A stretch of DNA of 6,119 nt from UMGS1052 sp045532035 (GTDB lineage: Bacteria; Bacillota; Clostridia; Oscillospirales; CAG-382). The notes under the pieces are model-generated. The model saw only the letters and a program-made list of their open reading frames with translations. It was not told the origin of the DNA and did no database searches. Position numbers and translations under genes: made by a program. Shown here piece by piece: positions 1 to 5,972 of the stretch. Location: positions 1 to 6,119 of the forward strand of contig JAZSFD010000121.1 in NCBI GenBank assembly GCA_045532035.1. Reading direction: 5' to 3'. Within the stretch, counting starts at the first letter, position 1. The number at the start of each line of letters is the position of its first letter.

Positions 1-529
1 TTTTGAAATTGGTCATCTGCATTGTGTCGTCGTTACGCATAAGCAGAATGAGCAACTCGGAAATATATTGCTTTATCAGCTGTTCCGAACCAACCGGCGC
101 GTTTTTCTTTCGCGTAAGTTTTTCGGCGTACGGATCACCTAACGGTCCTTCAAAAGTGTTGATTCGCTCGGCGATGATCTTTGAAATAAGCTTTTTCTGT
201 ATATTCCCTATCTGTAGTATTTTATTTTCAAAAAACTTCATGGCAGGCGAATGACATTCAAAAGAAACAATAACCGAGTTTGATGCGTCCTCGGAACGGA
301 TGTTATGCCATTCTCCCGGCTTGTGAAAAATTATGTTTCCGTGAGGAAGCGGGATAGTATGCTCCCCTGCCGTAACCTGTGCTTCCCCTTTGTCGATATA
401 AAAAAATTCCCAGAAATCGTGGCTTTCTCCTTTGAATGCAAATCCTTTGGCGTATTCGAAATAATGTATAGTATAGACTTTGTCAATAATCAATTCGTCA
501 TAGAGTTCTGTTCCGATATAATAGCTCAT
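1..529 (-). CDS. AraC-family transcriptional regulator, N-terminal cupin part (3' end cut by window edge)
   Basis: This frame is open from an ATG at 529 down to the window edge (176 residues seen). The start MSYYIGTELY is followed by a cupin-like sensor domain: SHDFWEFFYIDKGEA at residues 36-50, LPHGNIIFHKPGEWHNI at 61-77, the usual 'H-x-F-W/Y-E ... G ... P-G-x-x-H' pattern of AraC-type ligand-binding domains. A helical linker follows (about 148-165, SEQLIKQYISELLILLM). The two helix-turn-helix motifs expected at the C-terminus lie outside the window, so the family call rests on the sensor domain and linker only. GGTGG lies 8 bases upstream of the chosen ATG; an in-frame ATG at 544 would add five residues but has a weaker site. 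The gene is divergent from nagB, which suggests that it controls the amino sugar operon and senses a sugar or sugar phosphate; both are inferences. Confidence 0.82.
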   Translation of the reverse strand, partial: MSYYIGTELYDELIIDKVYTIHYFEYAKGFAFKGESHDFWEFFYIDKGEAQVTAGEHTIPLPHGNIIFHKPGEWHNIRSEDASNSVIVSFECHSPAMKFFENKILQIGNIQKKLISKIIAERINTFEGPLGDPYAEKLTRKKNAPVGSEQLIKQYISELLILLMRNDDTMQMTNFK

Positions 530-564
530 ACTTTTCACCACCATTTCGCCCTAAATCTATCTAT

Positions 565-593
565 ATTATATTGGATGTTACATTGAAAATCAA
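565..593 (-). promoter_or_regulatory. Promoter of the AraC-family regulator gene
   Basis: On the minus strand, TTGATT (588-593) is separated by 17 bp from a perfect TATAAT (565-570). This fits a sigma-A/sigma-70 promoter and would start transcription near 558, leaving a leader of about 30 nt before the ATG at 529. Confidence 0.65.
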
Positions 594-604
594 TATGTTT
601 TGTC

Positions 605-636
605 ACATTGTGCAATTATAATGACATTATGTGCAA
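605..636 (+). promoter_or_regulatory. Tandem direct repeats, probable AraC-family operator of nagB
   Basis: ACATTGTGCAA (605-615) is followed by ACATTATGTGCAA (624-636). The shared core TGTGCAA starts at 609 and at 630, a 21-bp step, or two DNA turns. AraC-family activators commonly bind two direct half-sites on the same DNA face with this spacing. The second half-site overlaps where the -35 box of the 657-662 promoter should be. The binding protein is inferred to be the divergent regulator. Confidence 0.45.
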
Positions 637-662
637 ATAAATCATTTTGTTTTTAGTATAAA
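617..662 (+). promoter_or_regulatory. nagB operon promoter region (two candidate -10 boxes)
   Basis: There are two candidate -10 boxes: TATAAT at 617-622 and TATAAA at 657-662. Neither has a convincing -35 box (TATGTT at 594-599 and CAAATA at 634-639). A weak -35 next to the direct repeats would suit activator-dependent transcription from the downstream box, with a start near 669. If the upstream box is used, the repeats flank it and repression is more likely. The sequence does not decide between these. Confidence 0.4.
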
Positions 663-688
663 ATAAATCATAGAAAGGTGGAATAGAT

Positions 689-1411
689 GTGAGAATAATT
701 ATCTGCGATGATTACGAGGAAATGTCAAAAAAAGCAGCCATTCTTGTGGCAAGTCAGGTAAATATGAAGCCCGACTGCGTGCTGGGGCTTGCAACCGGGT
801 CAACACCCGAGGGGATGTATCAAAATCTCATTGAAATGTACAACAACGGCGAGGTTGACTTTTCGTCTGTTGTTTCATTCAATCTCGACGAATACTATCC
901 TATCGCAAAATGCAATGTGCAAAGCTATGATTATTTCATGCGCAGTAAACTCTTTTCTCATATAAACATTCCCGATGACAATATCAATATACCAAATGGT
1001 GCCGCCGATAATGCGGAAGTTGAGTGTGATCAGTATGAAAAACGCATTGATATGTGCGGAGGTGTTGATCTCCAAATTCTCGGCATCGGTCGAAACGGAC
1101 ATATAGGCTTCAACGAGCCCGATTCGGTTCTTTATTCCCGCACTCACAAAACGGAGCTTACCGAAAGTACCATCAACGCCAACTCACGTTTTTTTGACTC
1201 TCCGGATGATGTACCGAAGAGTGCATTGACCATGGGAATCGCGACTATTCTGAAATCAAAAAAAATACTGCTTCTTGCCAGCGGAAAAAGCAAGCACGAA
1301 GCCATCAGCAAACTTGTTTCGGGCAAAATCACAACCACCTGCCCCGCCACCTTGCTGAATATACATAACGATCTTGTGATAATCTGTGACAAAGAGGCTT
1401 ATTATGGATAA
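689..1411 (+). CDS. nagB: Glucosamine-6-phosphate deaminase
   Basis: This cytoplasmic enzyme converts glucosamine-6-phosphate to fructose-6-phosphate and ammonia. The 240 residues carry the family motifs in order: the phosphate loop LGLATGSTPEGMY (32-44), SFNLDEYY with catalytic D67 (63-70), and LGIGRNGHIGFNEP (131-144) with the ring-opening H138 and E143. The Asp before the catalytic His in the E. coli enzyme is Asn136 here, as I recall for many Gram-positive NagB proteins. The length fits the short Gram-positive form (about 240) rather than the 266-residue allosteric E. coli enzyme. The start must be the GTG at 689: the ATG overlapping it at 687 is followed at once by TGA, and AAAGGTGG (674-681) sits 7 bases upstream. 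It is the first gene of the operon and overlaps nagA by 8 bases. Confidence 0.95.
   Translation: MRIIICDDYEEMSKKAAILVASQVNMKPDCVLGLATGSTPEGMYQNLIEMYNNGEVDFSSVVSFNLDEYYPIAKCNVQSYDYFMRSKLFSHINIPDDNINIPNGAADNAEVECDQYEKRIDMCGGVDLQILGIGRNGHIGFNEPDSVLYSRTHKTELTESTINANSRFFDSPDDVPKSALTMGIATILKSKKILLLASGKSKHEAISKLVSGKITTTCPATLLNIHNDLVIICDKEAYYG
1391..1397 (+). promoter_or_regulatory. nagA ribosome binding site inside the end of nagB
   Basis: AAAGAGG lies 6 bases before the ATG at 1404. It supports that ATG over the in-frame GTG at 1386, which has no comparable site. Confidence 0.6.
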
Positions 1412-2543
1412 AATTCCGAAAAACGCAACCGTTCTTACCGAAAGCTTTGTTTTTCAAAAGAAAGATATCGCAATATGCGGCGACAAGATCTGTGCAATCG
1501 AAGATCACATCGACGGCGATTGTGAGGTCATTCACCTCGACGGTAAAGTGATTGTTCCCGGTCTTGTGGATATACATACCCACGGATGTATCGGTCTTGA
1601 CAGCGCAGACTGCGCAGAGCTTTCGGAAGTAGATGCTATGAGAAAGTTTTATGCCTCACACGGAGTTACAACTTACCTTGCCACCGTCACCACAAGCTCG
1701 AAGCAAGATACAACGCGTGCAATCGAATTGCTTTCGGAAGCAATGAAAATAAACATCGGTGCCAATATCGGCGGCATACATATGGAAGGACCGTATTTCT
1801 CTCACGCAAAAAAAAGGGCACAAAATCCTGACTATCTGCGGCTTCCTTGCACCCATGAGTTCAATGAACTATTTGAAAAATCCGAAAAAAACATAAAGCT
1901 TATAAGTGTTGCTCCTGAGCTTGACGGAGCGTTTGGATTTATATCTGAAGTATCAGAAAAATCCAAGGTGTCTATCGGTCACACCGATGCCGATTATGAC
2001 ACAGCGTTATGCGCCATCAAAAGCGGCGCAAGCGTTATGACACATACCTTCAACGCTATGCGACCGCTGCTCCACAGGGCTCCGGGTGCCGTGGGAGCTG
2101 CGCTTGATAAGGCGATATTCTGCGAATTTATTTGTGACGGCTTCCACATTGACAAGGCTGTCATCAGGATAATGTACAAGCTTTTGGGGGATGAAAGAAT
2201 GCTTCTTATCAGCGATTCGATAAGAGCCGCGGGAATGAAGGATGGGCAGTATTCTCTCGCAGGGCTTCCCTTTTTTGTCAGGAACGGCAAAGCTCTTCTT
2301 TCGGATGGTACGATTGCTGGAAGTACGGTTACGCTATACGACTGCGTAAGAAACGCAATATCTTTCGGCATCCCTGCCGAAAGTGCCTTCAGAATGGGAT
2401 CCCTTACCCCGGCGTGTGCCTGCGGAATCGAGGAATTCTGCGGCAGCATCAGTGTGGGCAAGCGCGCGGATCTTTTGATTCTTGAAAAGGATTTCGATAT
2501 TGACAGAATTATGATACGCGGTAGCTTTTACGAAAAGGAGTGA
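1404..2543 (+). CDS. nagA: N-acetylglucosamine-6-phosphate deacetylase
   Basis: This enzyme removes acetate from GlcNAc-6-phosphate, giving glucosamine-6-phosphate for NagB. It belongs to the amidohydrolase superfamily and is 379 residues long, the usual length. Visible motifs are VPGLVDIHTHG (51-61) with an intact HxH pair, GGIHMEGPYF (123-132) with metal-binding E128, the SVAPE strand (168-172), GHTDA with H193, MTHTFNAMRPLLHR with H214, CDGFHID (244-250), and LISDS with the catalytic D271. These line up closely with E131, H195, H216 and D273 of E. coli NagA. The intact HxH suggests two-metal binding as in the Bacillus enzyme; E. coli NagA lacks the second His. The chosen ATG overlaps nagB by 8 bases (ATGGATAA), so translation is probably coupled; the in-frame GTG at 1386 would add six residues. 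Confidence 0.95.
   Translation: MDKIPKNATVLTESFVFQKKDIAICGDKICAIEDHIDGDCEVIHLDGKVIVPGLVDIHTHGCIGLDSADCAELSEVDAMRKFYASHGVTTYLATVTTSSKQDTTRAIELLSEAMKINIGANIGGIHMEGPYFSHAKKRAQNPDYLRLPCTHEFNELFEKSEKNIKLISVAPELDGAFGFISEVSEKSKVSIGHTDADYDTALCAIKSGASVMTHTFNAMRPLLHRAPGAVGAALDKAIFCEFICDGFHIDKAVIRIMYKLLGDERMLLISDSIRAAGMKDGQYSLAGLPFFVRNGKALLSDGTIAGSTVTLYDCVRNAISFGIPAESAFRMGSLTPACACGIEEFCGSISVGKRADLLILEKDFDIDRIMIRGSFYEKE
2533..2540 (+). promoter_or_regulatory. Ribosome binding site of the ROK kinase gene
   Basis: AAAAGGAG overlaps the last codons of nagA and sits 10 bases before the ATG at 2551. It supports this start and operon membership; only 7 bases separate the two genes. Confidence 0.6.
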
Positions 2544-2550
2544 ATGCATA

Positions 2551-3449
2551 ATGTATCTCGGTTTTGACATCGGAGGAACTTCGGTAAAATACGGAACTGT
2601 CGATGATAAATTCAACATTATCGAAAAAGCAAGCTTCCCCACTGACAAGGATTCAGACATAAAGCTTCTTGACAAAATATGCGACATTATCTCTGTATTA
2701 ACAAAAAAATATTACATCCCTTATGTAGGCATTGGAGCTCCCGGCTATGTTGATACGAAAAACGGTATAATCGAAGGCTCAAGCAATACTCCTTTTAAGC
2801 ACACATCTGTCGTCGAGTATGTAGAGAACAAAACAGGCGTCAGAACAATCATCGGCAACGATGCGAACTGTGCGGCATACGGCGAATATCTTTACGGACA
2901 GACCGATACTGAGAATTTTGTAATGATCACTTTAGGTACCGGTGTCGGCGGCGGCATTATCATCAACGGAAAGCTTTTCACCGGAAGCTCAGGGCTTGCG
3001 GGAGAGATCGGACACATCGTGATAAGGCACGCCGGGCTTAAATGCCCTTGCGGAAAACGCGGATGCTTTGAGCAATACGCCTCTGCCACAGCACTTATAC
3101 GAATGACAAAGCACGAAATCAAAAAAGGTGACGGAAAAATGGCTCGCGAGTTGAAAAACAGTATCTCTTCAACAGATGGCAGAACTGTTTTTGATTATGC
3201 AAAAAAGGCTGCTCCGACGCAGAAGCTGTCCTCGACAAATATGCAAAATATCTTGTGGACGGCATCGAATCCATCTGCGCGATGCTTCAGCCCGATGCGA
3301 TCATACTTGCAGGCGGTATCACCAACGACAAAGAGCTTCTCATGAAATACATATCAAAGTATTACAAAGGTTCAAGTGCTGTCAAAATCGCAAGTCTGAC
3401 AAGTAATGCAGGTCTCATCGGCGCAGCTATGATCGGCAGAAGCATGTAA
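2551..3449 (+). CDS. ROK-family sugar kinase, probable N-acetylglucosamine kinase, interrupted by a -1 frameshift
   Basis: ROK kinases use ATP to phosphorylate the 6-hydroxyl of sugars; next to nagB and nagA the likely substrate is GlcNAc. There is no N-terminal helix-turn-helix, so it is not a NagC-type repressor. Visible motifs are the phosphate loop FDIGGTSVK (5-13), GNDANCAA with catalytic D104 (102-109), LGTGVGGG (128-135), GEIGH with zinc ligand H155 (151-155), and the ROK zinc cluster CPCGKRGC with C165, C167 and C172, followed by E174. Frame 0 is normal up to DYAKK (codon 219, about 3207), then runs on as unrelated sequence to a stop at 3345 (264 aa). The true C-terminus continues in the -1 frame to TAA at 3449. 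Joined at the A run the product is 299 residues, the standard ROK length. Whether this is an indel, an assembly error or recoding is open. The frame-0 product lacks the last ~80 residues and is probably inactive. Confidence 0.85.
3201..3207 (+). other. A AAA AAG heptamer at the frameshift point
   Basis: In frame 0 the codons read GCA AAA AAG GCT, so the heptamer A AAA AAG is in exactly the phase used for -1 slippage in E. coli dnaX. Shifting here gives AAA AAA GGC TGC and restores the ROK reading frame at the expected residue spacing. I see no Shine-Dalgarno-like stimulator just upstream, and only a 4-bp stem (3209-3212 with 3219-3222) immediately downstream, so recoding is possible but not well supported. 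Confidence 0.5.
3208..3449 (+). pseudogene. C-terminal part of the ROK kinase in the -1 frame
   Basis: From the A run onward this frame reads GCSDAEAVLDKYAKYLVDGI, then MLQPDAIILAGGITND and SNAGLIGAAMIG. These are the typical ROK C-terminal helix, the 'P-x-x-I-x-x-GG' strand-turn and the closing 'A-x-L-x-G-A' segment. An internal GTG at 3255 could be called as a separate 64-residue gene but has no ribosome binding site. This is the displaced end of the kinase, not an independent gene. Confidence 0.75.
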
Positions 3450-3452
3450 TAA

Positions 3453-3492
3453 AACCCCGTGTCACATTAACTCTGACACGGGGTTGGTTTTT
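3453..3492 (+). terminator. Bidirectional intrinsic terminator between convergent genes
   Basis: A perfect 12-bp stem pairs AACCCCGTGTCA (3453-3464) with TGACACGGGGTT (3474-3485) around a 9-base loop. TTTTT at 3488-3492 follows on the plus strand, ending the nag operon. Read on the minus strand the same stem is followed by TTTTATTA, so it can also end the convergent gene whose stop codon is at 3495. Confidence 0.9.
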
Positions 3493-3494
3493 AT

Positions 3495-4319
3495 TCAAAA
3501 GTGTATTTCGGAAAGGCCATCGATGCCTGAAATATAGTGTTCTGAAACTCCGAGCGAACACATATAATCATATGTAGATTTGATATTCTGGCTTTCGTTG
3601 GTAAGAATACTGGTGCCGTCAGGCCAGATCTCTTTTCTTGTCGGCCAAAGGCAAATGTCGGGAGATATCATGCTGTAAAGCTCCTTGGAAACTCCATAAT
3701 AACCATGGTGAGACATTTGGAGAATGTCGCTCTTGAGCTCGTCCTTGAACGAAGAAAGCAATGCAAGCCCTGCCTCATAACCGGCATCTCCAAGAAACAG
3801 AACAGATGCAGATTTGAAATTGAACTTAAATATCACTCCGATATTATTAAGGTAATTTCTGTCGGAATCAAGGAACTCGGCACCGATGATCTTCACGATG
3901 TTTTTTCCTATTTTCAACCTGTCGCCGTTTCTGACACGAAGTGACGGAATCTTTGATGCCTTGATCGCATTGTTGAAATTCTCAATTTCCTGAACACATG
4001 AATTGTCATGCTTTGCGACGATTTCAGGATCAAGATATGAATATATAATCTTTTTGACACTTACAAGATTGCCGTTCAGTACGCTTATAAATGCCCCCAC
4101 ATGCGATTTGTGCGGATGGGTAACAAACCATGCATCCACTCTGCCCAGAAGATTTTCGTTAATAAATTCAACAAGGTACTCTGTTTCGGGTACATCGCCA
4201 CCGTCAATAACAAAATGCTGTCCGTCAGCTGTCTTGATGCAATAGGACATACTTTTGAAGCTTCCGATTATGGGCAGCTGCCATAAAATGCAATCTTTTT
4301 CGTTAGTTTTATTTGACAT
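3495..4319 (-). CDS. Metallo-beta-lactamase-fold hydrolase, ComEC/Rec2-like, altered metal motif
   Basis: With the ATG at 4319 this is a 274-residue protein without a signal peptide or membrane segment, so probably cytoplasmic. The fold is shown by the FVIDGG turn (36-41), the metal motif FVTHPHKSHVG (65-75), the late strand VLFLGDAG with D178 (173-180), and LQMSHHGYYG with H204/H205 (200-209) followed by PDICLWPT. The order and the SHHG motif match the hydrolase domain found in ComEC and in free-standing relatives. The usual HxHxDH reads H68-P-H70-K-S72-H73, so the Asp metal ligand is Ser; activity may be altered or lost. An in-frame ATG at 4349 would add ten residues but has no good ribosome binding site, whereas GAGTGG lies 6 bases before 4319. 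It is a single gene, convergent with the nag operon. I cannot name a substrate. Confidence 0.8.
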   Translation of the reverse strand: MSNKTNEKDCILWQLPIIGSFKSMSYCIKTADGQHFVIDGGDVPETEYLVEFINENLLGRVDAWFVTHPHKSHVGAFISVLNGNLVSVKKIIYSYLDPEIVAKHDNSCVQEIENFNNAIKASKIPSLRVRNGDRLKIGKNIVKIIGAEFLDSDRNYLNNIGVIFKFNFKSASVLFLGDAGYEAGLALLSSFKDELKSDILQMSHHGYYGVSKELYSMISPDICLWPTRKEIWPDGTSILTNESQNIKSTYDYMCSLGVSEHYISGIDGLSEIHF

Positions 4320-4358
4320 AAAATACCACTCTTCTGTAAAATAGTCCATAGATTAAAC

Positions 4359-4393
4359 TCAGCGGACCGCACTTTCGTGAGATGCCCCGCTGA
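4359..4393 (-). promoter_or_regulatory. Hairpin in the 5' leader of the metallo-beta-lactamase-fold gene
   Basis: In the minus-strand transcript UCAGCGG pairs with CCGCUGA (7 bp; plus positions 4387-4393 and 4359-4365). The 21 bases between contain CAC-GAAA-GUG, a short stem closed by a GNRA-type tetraloop. It lies inside the predicted leader, about 40-75 nt upstream of the start codon. I do not recognise a known riboswitch class. No U tract follows, so it is not an intrinsic terminator. Confidence 0.4.
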
Positions 4394-4426
4394 CAAATAC
4401 ACTATAGATCTTTTAAACGCGTGATT

Positions 4427-4435
4427 ATTATATCA
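4427..4435 (-). promoter_or_regulatory. Extended -10 promoter of the metallo-beta-lactamase-fold gene
   Basis: The minus strand reads TGATATAAT, an extended -10 box (TGn plus a perfect TATAAT at 4427-4432). The -35 position (ATTCTT) is poor, which extended -10 promoters tolerate. Transcription would start near 4420, giving a leader of about 100 nt. Confidence 0.55.
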
Positions 4436-4454
4436 TTCAATATGACAAAAAGAA

Positions 4455-4479
4455 TTAACAAAGATAAAATTTTTGTTAA
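4455..4479. repeat. Inverted repeat in the divergent spacer
   Basis: TTAACAAA (4455-4462) and TTTGTTAA (4472-4479) are perfect 8-bp arms around GATAAAATT. The repeat sits at and just upstream of the -35 position of the minus-strand promoter, where a regulator could bind. In such AT-rich DNA chance is a real alternative. Confidence 0.35.
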
Positions 4480-4557
4480 AAACAACCGATAAATATTTTT
4501 TCTTACAAATTATTGCAAATTTATACATATATTTGTTCTCCTGCATGAGAAATCAGG

Positions 4558-4586
4558 TTGAAGTTTTCGAAATTATGCTTTATAAT
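4558..4586 (+). promoter_or_regulatory. Promoter of the lipoprotein/membrane protein pair
   Basis: TTGAAG (4558-4563) is followed after 17 bp by a perfect TATAAT (4581-4586). Transcription would start near 4593, about 23 nt before the start codon. It is a constitutive-looking housekeeping sigma promoter, not a recognisable sporulation-sigma type. Confidence 0.7.
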
Positions 4587-4615
4587 AAAGTCATAAGCAA
4601 TCATGGAGGATCTTT

Positions 4616-5167
4616 ATGAATAAGAAATATGCGGCAATGTTTTTTTGCACCTTTGTTTTGTCGACTGTTGTTCCGGGATGCGCAACAAAGCAAAATCATG
4701 TTCCGGATAACGTCGAAAGAATACCCGTTATTCAGGAAGCCGAAACTGAGGTATATCTTTTACCCGGTCCTGTTACGGTTGATTACACGATAAAGTATTA
4801 TGATGTGATACATGACAGTGTTGTTGAGTTTTCAGATTCCGAATTTTTCGAAAAATCGGCGGAACCTCAATTCTTTATCGACAAACTGTCCGAGCTTATG
4901 GAAATGAAAATCGAAGTAAACTCTGTAAGCATTAACCAAAACACAATGACGGTTGATTTTTCTTCTGCATCGGCACCTCTCAACGGAACCGGAGCTTACG
5001 AGGAAAGCTGTATTCTGGAAAGTATATCAGAGCTTATGTTTTCGGTTTATGACAGCATTGACTATATTTACTATACCGAAGACGGAAAGGATTATGAAAG
5101 CGGACACTTATCGCTTTCTAAAGATACACCATATGCGCAACGAAGATCTGAAAATAACCGACAATGA
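4616..5167 (+). CDS. Lipoprotein with a GerMN-like domain
   Basis: This 183-residue protein starts at an ATG with GGAGGA (4605-4610) 5 bases upstream. The N-terminus is a lipoprotein signal: MNKK, a hydrophobic stretch, then VVPGC with Cys22 as the lipidated residue; Pro at -2 is unusual for a lipobox. After a short linker the folded part (about 50-170) has the pattern of the GerMN domain known from the spore germination protein GerM: VNSVSINQNTMTVDFSSA (101-118), an E-rich helix EESCILESISELMF (129-142), and IYYTEDGKDYESGHLSL (151-167). The domain call comes from pattern recognition and is moderate. The protein should be anchored on the outer face of the membrane. The last 12 codons overlap the next gene by 35 bases, which suggests the two are made together. 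No spore-specific promoter is visible, so a germination role is not implied. Confidence 0.75.
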   Translation: MNKKYAAMFFCTFVLSTVVPGCATKQNHVPDNVERIPVIQEAETEVYLLPGPVTVDYTIKYYDVIHDSVVEFSDSEFFEKSAEPQFFIDKLSELMEMKIEVNSVSINQNTMTVDFSSASAPLNGTGAYEESCILESISELMFSVYDSIDYIYYTEDGKDYESGHLSLSKDTPYAQRRSENNRQ

Positions 5168-5972
5168 TAAAATGCGTCTTCATTACAGAAAGCGAAGCGG
5201 CAAATCAAATCCCAACAAATTCGATCCACCTCCTACCCACAACCAGATAGATCTCCAAAACGCAACAGATTCCGAAAAAGATAAATACAGCGATATCTTT
5301 GAAAACGATGCGAGTGACGGCAAGTTTTATGCAGGTGCAAAAAAGCCCAGCGGAAAGATCGTAATGATAGATCCCGTTTTTGAGAAAAGAAGAAAGAACG
5401 CGGCAAGGATCGACAAAATTGCCGTTTATTCGATGCTTACAGTCGTGATAATAATCCTTATCTCTATCACAATAAGCTATATTGCAGATTCGTCGGCAGG
5501 ACAGAAGCTGATGGATGCTCTTGATAGTAAAAATCACATCACAGAACAAGGTAATTATGTTTTCGGCAGTTTTGACGGTTATGTTACGATAGGCACATCT
5601 TTTGATGAGGCTGTTGATATTCTCGGACTTCCGACTCCCGGAGGCGAAGGGCAGTATTTTTACGGAAATTCATATATTCTTATTGAAGATGACATTGTTG
5701 TCGGATATCACAAGGACAGAAGTGATCACTTCCTTGTTACTGTCGGCTACAAGGATGCCGGTGCAAACGCTGTTATAAGCCTTGGCGACAGTGCAAAGAG
5801 AGTAGTGGCAAAGCTTGGCTCTCCCGAAACTTATCACAAATATCAATGGACATATACCGATATGAACCAAAATTTTCTTAAAAATTCGTATTATTCGAGC
5901 AACGCTTTCAACCTTGTTGTTTCGTTCAACGAAAAATACGAAGTGATCGGTTATGAATTTATTCAACAATAA
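5133..5972 (+). CDS. Single-pass membrane protein with two extracytoplasmic BamE/SmpA-like repeats
   Basis: With the ATG at 5133 the protein has 279 residues. The first ~90 are polar, lysine- and aspartate-rich and probably disordered in the cytoplasm, ending in a basic patch (EKRRKNAARIDK, 84-95). One membrane helix follows (about 96-117). The outside part has two similar modules: VTIGTSFDEAVDILGLP (151-167) followed by YFYGNSYILIEDDIVVGYH, and VISLGDSAKRVVAKLGSP (214-231) followed by WTYTD and LVVSFNEKYEVIGYEF. The 'I-x-x-G-x-S...V-x-x-L-G-x-P' core followed by beta strands resembles BamE/SmpA-like folds. I cannot name the family with certainty. The start is uncertain: none of the in-frame ATGs at 5094, 5133 or 5172 has a clear ribosome binding site, so coupling to the upstream lipoprotein gene is likely. 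A function together with that lipoprotein at the cell envelope is inferred. Confidence 0.72.
   Translation: MRNEDLKITDNDKMRLHYRKRSGKSNPNKFDPPPTHNQIDLQNATDSEKDKYSDIFENDASDGKFYAGAKKPSGKIVMIDPVFEKRRKNAARIDKIAVYSMLTVVIIILISITISYIADSSAGQKLMDALDSKNHITEQGNYVFGSFDGYVTIGTSFDEAVDILGLPTPGGEGQYFYGNSYILIEDDIVVGYHKDRSDHFLVTVGYKDAGANAVISLGDSAKRVVAKLGSPETYHKYQWTYTDMNQNFLKNSYYSSNAFNLVVSFNEKYEVIGYEFIQQ

Noticed and set aside
3..586. Plus-strand open frames at 3-254 and 305-586
   Set aside because: They are antisense to the AraC-family regulator, whose minus-strand translation shows clear cupin motifs; the plus-strand products show no recognisable pattern.
600..622. TTGTCA (600-605) with TATAAT (617-622) as the nagB promoter
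   Set aside because: The spacing is only 11 bp, too short for a normal -35/-10 pair; the -10 box was kept as a candidate without this -35.
530..688. CcpA (cre) site or GntR-type NagR operator in the nagB spacer
   Set aside because: I saw no match with the central CG of a cre site and no convincing GntR-type palindrome.
1994..2687. Long minus-strand open frames (155 and 117 codons) opposite nagA and the kinase gene
   Set aside because: They lie opposite well-supported genes, have no ribosome binding site or promoter, and their products resemble no family.
2551..3449. ROK protein as a NagC-type repressor
   Set aside because: The protein begins directly with the ATP-binding MYLGFDIGGT; there is no N-terminal DNA-binding domain.
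4427..4448. TTGTCA (minus strand, 4443-4448) as -35 box for the metallo-beta-lactamase-fold gene
   Set aside because: The spacing to TATAAT is only 10 bp; the TGn extension explains the promoter better.
4953..5132. Upstream extension of the membrane protein gene to an ATG at 4953
   Set aside because: This stretch is out of frame with, and wholly covered by, the lipoprotein gene, and its translation looks unlike a real N-terminus.
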